From NCBI GenBank assembly GCA_964633845.1, contig CAZWLA010000004.1, forward strand, positions 1-61,445: 61,445 bases of DNA, read 5' to 3'. Under the pieces are notes generated by a model. That model worked only from the letters and a program-made list of their open reading frames with translations, was not told the origin of the DNA and made no database searches. Shown here piece after piece: positions 17,355-22,742 of the stretch. This DNA comes from JADHTT01 sp964633845. GTDB lineage: Bacteria; Campylobacterota; Campylobacteria; Campylobacterales; Arcobacteraceae. Numbering within the stretch: position 1 is the stretch's first letter; each line of letters opens with the position of its first letter. The translations under genes and the position numbers were made by a program.

Positions 17355-17430
17355 GCTGTTGTAGCTCAGTTGGTAGAGCACCTCACTTGTAATGAGGCGG
17401 TCGGTGGTTCAAATCCTCTCAACAGCTCCA
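17355..17430 (+). tRNA. tRNA-Thr (TGT)
   Basis: 76 nt with encoded CCA. The anticodon loop CTTGTAA between CCTCA and TGAGG gives anticodon TGT. The acceptor stem GCTGTTG/CAACAGC is perfect. The T-stem GGTGG/CCTCT carries a T·T mismatch at 51-63 and a G·T at 49-65. It is separated from tRNA-Phe by 10 nt. Confidence 0.92.
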
Positions 17431-17490
17431 TATTAGTTTATAGTCCTGTTTATATACAGTGCGTTAGACCAGATATTTTATTATTGTTAC

Positions 17491-17575
17491 GGTGGGATTG
17501 GAGAGTGGTCAAATCCTGCGGATTGTAAATCCGCCGCCTACGGCTTCGAAGGTTCAAATCCTTCTCCCACCACCA
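17491..17575 (+). tRNA. tRNA-Tyr (GTA)
   Basis: 85 nt with encoded CCA and the long variable arm of class II tRNAs. The anticodon loop ATTGTAAAT gives GTA. The acceptor stem GGTGGGA/TCCCACC and T-stem GAAGG/CCTTC are fully paired. Confidence 0.93.
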
Positions 17576-17586
17576 TTATTTATGAC

Positions 17587-17663
17587 GCGGGAGTAGCTCA
17601 GTTGGCTAGAGCCTCTGCCTTCCAAGCAGATTGTCGCCGGTTCGAGTCCGGTCTCCCGCTCCA
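17587..17663 (+). tRNA. tRNA-Gly (TCC)
   Basis: 77 nt with encoded CCA. The anticodon arm CTGCCTTCCAAGCAG gives TCC. The acceptor stem GCGGGAG/CTCCCGC is perfect and GC-rich. Confidence 0.94.
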
Positions 17664-17811
17664 TAATGTTGATTAACATTAATTTACTGGGAGCGTTGGC
17701 ATAGCAAGTACCTTATTTAACTATAATTTACTTATATTGTATTCAAAAGCTTTCATTTAATTTAATTTTAATCAACATTTCGTTATTATTCGCACGGGTT
17801 TACGTAGTAGT
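17664..17811 (+). other. 148-nt spacer between tRNA-Gly and tRNA-Thr(GGT)
   Basis: This spacer holds no ORF. A TATAAT at 17722-17727 may be an internal promoter for tRNA-Thr(GGT)-tuf. ATGTTGATTA near 17665 is repeated in inverted form (TAATCAACAT) near 17770, so the spacer could fold back on itself. A local palindrome, AATGTTGATTAACATT, lies at its 5' end and could aid tRNA-Gly 3' processing. Confidence 0.4.
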
Positions 17812-17886
17812 GCCCATATAGCTCAGGGGTAGAGCACTTGCTTGGTAAGTAAGAGGTCGGAAGTTCAAGTCTTCTTATGGGCTCCA
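17812..17886 (+). tRNA. tRNA-Thr (GGT)
   Basis: 75 nt with encoded CCA. The anticodon loop TTGGTAA between CTTGC and GTAAG gives GGT. The acceptor stem GCCCATA/TATGGGC is perfect. It is the last tRNA before tuf, in the same order as the E. coli thrU-tyrU-glyT-thrT-tufB transcript. Confidence 0.94.
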
Positions 17887-17887
17887 T

Positions 17888-17900
17888 CCCTGAGCTATAT
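17888..17900 (+). promoter_or_regulatory. Antisense copy of the tRNA-Thr D-arm in the tuf leader
   Basis: CCCTGAGCTATAT here is the exact reverse complement of 13 nt of tRNA-Thr(GGT) at 17816-17828 (acceptor end and D-arm). It begins two bases after the tRNA CCA end. In the precursor the two could pair over 13 bp and compete with the tRNA fold. The function is inferred only. See findings. Confidence 0.45.
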
Positions 17901-18004
17901 CTAAGTATATAGTTATTCAATCCCCTTTGAATAGAGAAGCCTATTGAGGCTCATCTACTCAGAGGGAATTATTAAACCAAAAATTAAAAAAAGGAATTTT
18001 CAAA

Positions 18005-19213
18005 ATGGCAAAAGAAAAATTTGAACGAACGAAACCGCATGTTAACATCGGTACAATTGGTCACGTTGACCACGGTAAAACTACATTAACTGCTGCAATT
18101 ACTGCAGTATTAGCAGTTAAAGGTGAAACTGAATTAATGGATTATGATGCAATTGATAATGCACCAGAAGAAAGAGAAAGAGGAATTACTATTGCTACTT
18201 CTCACGTAGAGTATGAAACAGAAACTAGACACTATGCTCACGTTGACTGTCCAGGTCACGCCGATTACGTTAAAAACATGATTACAGGTGCTGCTCAAAT
18301 GGATGGAGCTATCTTAGTTATCGCTGCAACTGATGGACCAATGGCTCAAACTAGAGAGCATATCCTATTATCTAAGCAAGTAGGTGTACCATACATCGTA
18401 ATTTTCTTAAATAAAGAAGATCAACTTGATGACGAAGATAAAGAAGAGATGTTAGAATTAGTTGAAATGGAAGTTAGAGAACTTCTTTCTGAGTACGATT
18501 TCCCAGGTGATGACACTCCAGTATGTGCTGGTTCTGCATTCCAAGCTTTAGAAGAAGCTAAAACTGGTACTTTAGGTGAGTGGTCTGAGAAGATTGTTGC
18601 ACTTATGGATGCTGTTGATGAGTATATTCCAACTCCAGAAAGAGAAACTGATAAAGATTTCTTAATGCCTGTTGAAGATGTATTCTCTATCTCTGGAAGA
18701 GGTACAGTTGTAACTGGTGCTATCTCTCAAGGTACTGTTAACTTAGGTGATAAAATTGAGATCGTTGGTATCAAGGAAACTGTTGAAACTACAGTAACTG
18801 GTATTGAAATGTTCAGAAAAGAGATGGAATTTGCAGAAGCTGGTGATAATGCTGGTATCCTTTTAAGAGGTATTGCAAAAGAAGACGTTGAAAGAGGACA
18901 AGTTCTTGTTAAGCCAGGATCAATTACTCCACACACTAAATTTAGATGTGAAGTATATATCCTTTCTAAAGAGGAAGGTGGAAGACATACTCCATTCTTC
19001 AATAACTATAGACCACAATTCTATGTAAGAACTACAGATGTTACTGGTGCTATCACTTTACCAGAAGGTACTGAGATGGTTATGCCTGGTGATAATGTTG
19101 AGTTAACTGTTGAGCTTGGTGCTGCAGTTGCACTTGAAAAAGGTACTCAGTTCGCTATCAGAGAAGGTGGTAGAACTGTTGGTGCTGGTGTTGTTGCTGA
19201 AATTATTGCATAA
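18005..19213 (+). CDS. tuf: Translation elongation factor Tu
   Basis: EF-Tu delivers aminoacyl-tRNA to the ribosome as a GTP complex. The GTPase motifs are GHVDHGKTT (G1, ~residues 19-27), RGITI (G2, switch I), DCPGH (G3) and NKED for the usual NKxD (G4, ~136-139), with GSA (G5) near 174. Domains 2 and 3 follow, with VEDVFSISGRGTVVTG. The 402 residues are standard. Its codons are visibly richer in C-ending choices than its neighbours, as expected for a highly expressed gene. The 118-nt leader after tRNA-Thr suggests cotranscription with the tRNAs. rpmG follows after 16 nt. Confidence 0.97.
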   Translation: MAKEKFERTKPHVNIGTIGHVDHGKTTLTAAITAVLAVKGETELMDYDAIDNAPEERERGITIATSHVEYETETRHYAHVDCPGHADYVKNMITGAAQMDGAILVIAATDGPMAQTREHILLSKQVGVPYIVIFLNKEDQLDDEDKEEMLELVEMEVRELLSEYDFPGDDTPVCAGSAFQALEEAKTGTLGEWSEKIVALMDAVDEYIPTPERETDKDFLMPVEDVFSISGRGTVVTGAISQGTVNLGDKIEIVGIKETVETTVTGIEMFRKEMEFAEAGDNAGILLRGIAKEDVERGQVLVKPGSITPHTKFRCEVYILSKEEGGRHTPFFNNYRPQFYVRTTDVTGAITLPEGTEMVMPGDNVELTVELGAAVALEKGTQFAIREGGRTVGAGVVAEIIA

Positions 19214-19229
19214 TTTAAAGTAGTACATT

Positions 19230-19394
19230 ATGGGTGATAGAATTAAAATTGGATTAAAATGTGATGAGTGTGGTGATATTAACTATACTACAATGAAAAA
19301 TCCAAAAACTCATACTGAAAAGTTTGAGACAAAGAAATATTCTCCAAGATTAAAAAAGCATACACTTCACAAAGAAGTAAAGCTTAAGTCTTAA
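19230..19394 (+). CDS. rpmG: 50S ribosomal protein L33
   Basis: A 54-residue protein of the large subunit, starting ATG at 19230: MGDRIKIGLKCDECGDINYT, with a C-terminal RLKKHTLHKEVKLKS that is typical of L33. It has one CxxC pair (C11 and C14). The second zinc-ligand pair of the C+ form is not present, as a serine stands in YSPR. It lies between tuf and tRNA-Trp-secE, a common position for rpmG. Confidence 0.92.
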   Translation: MGDRIKIGLKCDECGDINYTTMKNPKTHTEKFETKKYSPRLKKHTLHKEVKLKS

Positions 19395-19403
19395 GAGAAA
19401 TGT

Positions 19404-19432
19404 GAGAGTACTTTTAAAAGTACTCTCGTTTT
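19404..19432 (+). terminator. Palindromic hairpin after rpmG, possible terminator or processing site
   Basis: A perfect 24-nt palindrome (19404-19427, GAGAGTAC and its complement around a TTTTAAAA core) is followed by GTTTT. It may end tuf-rpmG transcription in part, or serve as a cleavage point before tRNA-Trp, which starts 5 nt later. The U-run is short, so full termination is uncertain. Confidence 0.5.
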
Positions 19433-19508
19433 AGGCCAATAGCTCCAATGGTAGAGCACCGGATTCCAAATCCGGGTGTTGGGGGTTCGAGTCCCTCTTG
19501 GCCTGCCA
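19433..19508 (+). tRNA. tRNA-Trp (CCA)
   Basis: 76 nt with encoded CCA. The anticodon arm CGGATTCCAAATCCG gives CCA. The acceptor stem AGGCCAA/TTGGCCT is perfect and the discriminator base is G. It sits just before secE-nusG, a frequent arrangement in bacteria. Confidence 0.94.
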
Positions 19509-19511
19509 CTA

Positions 19512-19561
19512 ATATTAATTAATAAGTATATATGTATATAGATTTACTAATTAATATTTAA
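19512..19561 (+). other. AT-only hairpin between tRNA-Trp and secE
   Basis: AATATTAATTAATAAGT (from 19513) pairs, with two mismatches, with ATTTACTAATTAATATT (ending near 19559) around a TATATATGTATATA centre. This would form a long AU stem just before secE. It has no U-run and is probably an RNA processing or stability element. Confidence 0.4.
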
Positions 19562-19583
19562 AAATAAAACAAGGTATAGCTAA

Positions 19584-19763
19584 ATGAAACTAGGTTTATA
19601 TTATAGACAAGCAAAAGACGAATTAAAAAAAGTAATTTTCCCTATTAAAGAACAGGTGAGAAGTGCTTATATTTCTGTATTTGTAGTGGTGACTGTTATA
19701 TCTTTATTTTTAGCCTTAATTGACTTAATTATGTCATACAGCTTATCAGCTGTAATGAACTAG
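19584..19763 (+). CDS. secE: Preprotein translocase subunit SecE
   Basis: SecE is the small essential clamp subunit of the SecYEG channel. The 59-residue protein starts ATG at 19584. It has the amphipathic cytoplasmic helix (RQAKDELKKVIFPIKEQVR, ~residues 8-26) followed by one membrane segment (~30-50), the minimal SecE architecture. nusG starts 8 nt after its stop, the classical secE-nusG pair. Confidence 0.92.
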   Translation: MKLGLYYRQAKDELKKVIFPIKEQVRSAYISVFVVVTVISLFLALIDLIMSYSLSAVMN

Positions 19764-19771
19764 GAGTATCT

Positions 19772-20299
19772 ATGGCACAACAATGGTATGCAATACAAAC
19801 ACACTCAGGTAGTGAAATATCTGTAAAAAATGCACTTCTTAGATTGAGAGAAGAGATGCAAAATGATAGAATTTCTGAAGTACTGGTACCAACAGAAGAC
19901 CTAATTGAAATTAAAAAAGGTGAAAAAGTAATTACTGAAAGACCTTTATATCCAGCATATGCATTTGCTAAAATTGATTTAGATACTGCATTATGGCATC
20001 AGATTCAATCTATGCCTAGAGTTGGTAGATTTATTGGTGAGTCAAAAAGACCTACACCATTAAGTGAAAAAGATATCAATTCAATCTTAGAAAAAGTACA
20101 AAATAAAGCAGCAGCAAGACCAAAAATCTCATTTGATAAAGGTGAAACTGTAAGAATTAAAGAGGGATCATTCGCTAACTTTAATGGTATAGTAGAAAAC
20201 TTTGATCTTCAGTCAGGAATGCTGACATTAAATGTATCTATCTTTGGTAGAAATACACCAGTAGAGATATCTTATACACAAGTAGAACTTGTAGTATAA
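19772..20299 (+). CDS. nusG: Transcription termination/antitermination protein NusG
   Basis: NusG binds RNA polymerase, modulates elongation and links it to Rho and the ribosome. The NGN domain begins QQWYAIQTHSGSE (~residues 3-15) and includes RPLYPAYAFAKIDL. The KOW domain near residue 125 reads KGETVRIKEGSFANFNGIVE. The 175 residues are typical. It heads the ribosomal protein and RNA polymerase genes. Confidence 0.95.
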   Translation: MAQQWYAIQTHSGSEISVKNALLRLREEMQNDRISEVLVPTEDLIEIKKGEKVITERPLYPAYAFAKIDLDTALWHQIQSMPRVGRFIGESKRPTPLSEKDINSILEKVQNKAAARPKISFDKGETVRIKEGSFANFNGIVENFDLQSGMLTLNVSIFGRNTPVEISYTQVELVV

Positions 20300-20310
20300 A
20301 TTATAAATCA

Positions 20311-20364
20311 TTAGGCATTAGGCAATTTTACTTGCTTCCTTGAGTAGTATTGCCTAATGCCTAA
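20311..20364 (+). promoter_or_regulatory. Long 16-bp hairpin in the nusG-rplK gap
   Basis: TTAGGCATTAGGCAAT (20311-20326) and ATTGCCTAATGCCTAA (20349-20364) are perfect inverted repeats around a 22-nt loop. Each arm is itself a near-repeat of TTAGGCA. There is no U-run, so it is unlikely to be a terminator. It sits 29 nt before rplK and could be an RNase III site, a ribosomal protein binding site or a small repeat element. Confidence 0.6.
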
Positions 20365-20393
20365 ATCATTAAAATTAACTAAAAGGAAATAGC

Positions 20394-20816
20394 ATGGCTA
20401 AAGAAGTAACAGGAATACTTAAACTACAAATACCTGCAGGTGCTGCAAATCCATCACCACCAGTTGGACCAGCTCTTGGACAAAGAGGTATCAACATTAT
20501 GGAATTTTGTAAAGCATTTAACGAAAAAACAAGAGAGATGTCAGGATATAAAATTCCAGTAGAGATTACTGTATATAAAGATAAAAGTTTTACATTTGTA
20601 ACAAAGCAACCACCAATGTCTGAATTAATTATGAAGACTGCTGGTCTTAAAAAAGGTAGTGACAACCCACTTAAAAATAAAGTTGGTTCATTAACTTCTG
20701 ATCAAATTATGGAAATTGTAAACAAAAAAATAGCAGACTTAAATACTGATGATGTAGAACAAGCAGCAAAAATTGTAGCTGGTTCTTGTAGAAGTATGGG
20801 AATTGAAGTTAAGTAA
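20394..20816 (+). CDS. rplK: 50S ribosomal protein L11
   Basis: L11 binds 23S rRNA at the GTPase centre and is needed for stringent response activation by RelA. Its N-terminal domain carries LQIPAGAANPSPPVGPALGQ (~residues 11-30) and the rRNA-binding C-terminal domain ends AAKIVAGSCRSMGIEV. The 140 residues are standard. The start ATG at 20394 has AAAGGA about 6 nt upstream. Confidence 0.97.
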   Translation: MAKEVTGILKLQIPAGAANPSPPVGPALGQRGINIMEFCKAFNEKTREMSGYKIPVEITVYKDKSFTFVTKQPPMSELIMKTAGLKKGSDNPLKNKVGSLTSDQIMEIVNKKIADLNTDDVEQAAKIVAGSCRSMGIEVK

Positions 20817-20839
20817 TTACTTAATTTAATGTAGCCAAA

Positions 20840-20863
20840 TACCACGAGGCTTAAAAAGTGGTA
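20840..20863 (+). promoter_or_regulatory. Candidate L1 autoregulatory hairpin before rplA
   Basis: TACCAC (20840-20845) and GTGGTA (20858-20863) form a 6-bp stem with a 12-nt purine-rich loop, 30 nt before the rplA start. L1 is known to repress its operon by binding an mRNA mimic of its rRNA site. Position and size fit, but I cannot match the L1 consensus in detail. Confidence 0.3.
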
Positions 20864-20893
20864 GCAAACAAAATAAAAATTGCGGAGAAAATT

Positions 20894-21586
20894 ATGAGCA
20901 AAAGATTTAAAGCTTTATTAGAAAAAGTAGATGTTGAAAAACAATATTCAGTAAAAGATGCTGTAGAAACTGTAAAAGGTTTAGCATCAGCAAAATTCGA
21001 TGAGACTGTTGATGTTTCATTAAACTTAAATGTAGATCCAAGACATGCTGATCAAATGATTAGAGGTTCAGTTGTACTTCCAAACGGTACTGGTAAAACT
21101 GTAAGAGTTGCAGTTATGGCTAAAGGTACAAAGATGGATGAAGCTACTGCAGCTGGTGCAGATATTGTTGGTAATGATGATTTAGCAGCAGATATTCAAG
21201 CTGGTAATATTAACTTTGATGTATTAATAGCAACACCAGATTGTATGGGTATCGTTGGTAAAGTTGGTAGAATTCTTGGACCAAAAGGTTTAATGCCAAA
21301 CCCAAAAGTTGGAACAGTAACAATGGATGTAACAAAAGCTGTTAGCGAGTCTAAAGGTGGAAAAGTTGCATTTAGAGTTGATAAAAAAGGTAATATTCAT
21401 GCTGGTATTGGTAAAGCATCTTTCTCTGCACAAGCAATTGAAGAGAACTTAAATACTTTATTAACTACAGTTAATAAGTTAAAACCATCTACTGCAAAAG
21501 GTAGATATATGACAACAGTTACATTATCATTAACTATGTCTCCAGCTGTAAATGTAGATACATCTGAAGCAATGGATATTAAATAA
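20894..21586 (+). CDS. rplA: 50S ribosomal protein L1
   Basis: L1 forms the mobile L1 stalk of the large subunit, and in many bacteria it represses its own operon. The ATG at 20894 is chosen because MSKRFKALLEKVD is the family N-terminus and GGAGA lies about 7 nt upstream. A GTG-started extension from 20858 would run through the leader hairpin. Conserved stretches are GKTVRVAVMAKG (~residue 76), GPKGLMPNPKVGTVT (~130-144) and FRVDKKGNIHAGIGK. The protein is 230 residues. Confidence 0.95.
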   Translation: MSKRFKALLEKVDVEKQYSVKDAVETVKGLASAKFDETVDVSLNLNVDPRHADQMIRGSVVLPNGTGKTVRVAVMAKGTKMDEATAAGADIVGNDDLAADIQAGNINFDVLIATPDCMGIVGKVGRILGPKGLMPNPKVGTVTMDVTKAVSESKGGKVAFRVDKKGNIHAGIGKASFSAQAIEENLNTLLTTVNKLKPSTAKGRYMTTVTLSLTMSPAVNVDTSEAMDIK

Positions 21587-21609
21587 TTAGCTTTTAAATA
21601 AGCTTTATC

Positions 21610-21675
21610 TTAAAACTGATGACAGTGGGTGAGAATTTTTCTCTTAATTACCTACCGAAGTATGATGTTTTGGAA
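21610..21675 (+). promoter_or_regulatory. L10 ribosomal protein leader (autoregulatory site)
   Basis: The leader before rplJ contains GACAGTGGGTG, a short stem-loop (GAGAATTTTTCTC), then TTAATTACCTACCGAAG. This follows the conserved pattern of the L10 leader RNA (GACAGUAGGUG ... CUUAAU..CCUACCGA). It is the binding site through which the L10-L7/L12 complex represses its own translation. The rplJ ribosome binding site AAGGAGG follows at about 21673-21679. Confidence 0.8.
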
Positions 21676-21684
21676 GGAGGAATA

Positions 21685-22170
21685 ATGACTAAATTACAAA
21701 AGAATGAACTAGTAAGCGCTTTAACTGAAGAATTTAAATCTTCGCAGGCTATCGTAGTTGCTGATTATAATGGTACAACTCATAAAGAGTTAGAAGAATT
21801 AAGAAAATCAGCAAAAGAAGTTGGAGCAAAAGTACAAGTAGCTAAAAATAGCTTAGTGCAAATTGCTGTTAAAAATGCTGATCTAGAAGAGATATCTCTA
21901 ACTGGTACAAATATCTTTGTATGGGCAGAAGATCAGATCGCTGCTTGTAAAGTTGCAGATAAATTTGCATCTTCAATGAAAGATAAGTTCGAGATTAAAA
22001 CTGGTATTGTTGAAGGTAAAGTTGCTGATATTGCTACAATTAACGCACTTGCTAAGCTTCCAGGAAGAGAAGAGTTACTTGGTATGCTTGCTGCTACGTG
22101 GATGGCACCAGTTACAAACTTTACTATTGGTCTTGATGCTCTTAGAAAGCAAAAAGAAGAATCAGCATAA
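21685..22170 (+). CDS. rplJ: 50S ribosomal protein L10
   Basis: L10 forms the base of the ribosomal stalk, anchoring L7/L12 dimers. The start ATG at 21685 is set by AAGGAGG 6 nt upstream and by the family N-terminus MTKLQKNELVSALTEEF. The in-frame ATG at 21619 lies inside the L10 leader and is not used. The body shows VVADYNGTTHKELEELRK (~residues 23-40) and KNSLVQIAVKN. The C-terminal helix that binds L7/L12 is present. It is 161 residues long and is followed by rplL. Confidence 0.95.
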   Translation: MTKLQKNELVSALTEEFKSSQAIVVADYNGTTHKELEELRKSAKEVGAKVQVAKNSLVQIAVKNADLEEISLTGTNIFVWAEDQIAACKVADKFASSMKDKFEIKTGIVEGKVADIATINALAKLPGREELLGMLAATWMAPVTNFTIGLDALRKQKEESA

Positions 22171-22186
22171 TTATATGCTATTAAAA

Positions 22187-22203
22187 TTTCGCTAATAGCG
22201 AAA
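22187..22203 (+). promoter_or_regulatory. Small hairpin before rplL
   Basis: TTTCGCT, loop AAT and AGCGAAA form a 7-bp stem just upstream of the rplL ribosome binding site (AAAAGGAC). L7/L12 is made in four- to six-fold excess over L10, so an RNA structure here may help separate the expression of the two cistrons. Confidence 0.4.
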
Positions 22204-22226
22204 ATAAAAATAAAAAAGGACAAGAA

Positions 22227-22598
22227 ATGGCAATTTCTAAAGAAGACGTATTAGAGTATATTTCAGGATTAAGCGTATTAGAGCTTTCTGAGTTAGTAAA
22301 AGAATTTGAAGAAAAATTTGGAGTATCTGCACAACCTGTAGCTGTAGCTGGTGGAGCTGTAGCTGGTGGTGAAGCTGCTGAAGAAAAAACTGAGTTTGAT
22401 GTAATCTTAAAAGATGCTGGAGCTAAGAAAATTAATGTAATTAAAGCAGTTAGAGCATTAACTGGTTTAGGACTAAAAGAAGCAAAAGCAATGGCTGAAG
22501 AAGCTGGAGCAAAAGTAAAAGAGGGTGTATCTAAAGAAGATGCAGAAGCTGCAAAAGCAGAGCTAGAAGCTGCTGGTGCAACTGTAGAGTTAGCATAG
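22227..22598 (+). CDS. rplL: 50S ribosomal protein L7/L12
   Basis: L7/L12 is the multicopy stalk protein that recruits translation GTPases. The N-terminal dimer domain (SKEDVLEYISGLSVLELSEL) is followed by an Ala/Gly-rich hinge (~residues 40-55). The C-terminal domain has FDVILKDAGAKKINVIKAVR and GLGLKEAKAMAEEA. The 123 residues are standard. It is followed by two hairpins before rpoB. Confidence 0.97.
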   Translation: MAISKEDVLEYISGLSVLELSELVKEFEEKFGVSAQPVAVAGGAVAGGEAAEEKTEFDVILKDAGAKKINVIKAVRALTGLGLKEAKAMAEEAGAKVKEGVSKEDAEAAKAELEAAGATVELA

Positions 22599-22614
22599 TT
22601 CTAACTACCCTCTC

Positions 22615-22643
22615 TATATAAAGCCTTATTTAGGCTTTATATA
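22615..22643 (+). other. First hairpin of the rplL-rpoB gap
   Basis: TATATAAAGCCT and AGGCTTTATATA form a perfect 12-bp stem around TATTT. No U-run follows, so it is better read as an RNase III-type processing site than as a terminator. E. coli has a processing site at the same place between rplL and rpoB. Confidence 0.55.
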
Positions 22644-22653
22644 ACACACTAAT

Positions 22654-22700
22654 AGCACCTTAAATAAAGGGTAAAATTTTTACCTTTTGTTTTAGGTGCT
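22654..22700 (+). terminator. Second hairpin of the rplL-rpoB gap, attenuator-like
   Basis: AGCACCT (22654-22660) pairs with AGGTGCT (22694-22700). Inside, AAAGGGTAAAA pairs with TTTTACCTTT (one bulged G), giving a long interrupted stem followed by T-rich sequence. A partial terminator here would set the ratio of ribosomal proteins to RNA polymerase, as the rpoB attenuator does in E. coli. Confidence 0.5.
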
Positions 22701-22742
22701 TTTGTGCTTTATAATAAATAACAATTCAAATAAAGGTCAAGT

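Noticed and set aside
21619..21684. Upstream in-frame start for rplJ
   Set aside because: The extension lies in the conserved L10 leader RNA. The ribosome binding site AAGGAGG and the family N-terminus mark the ATG at 21685.
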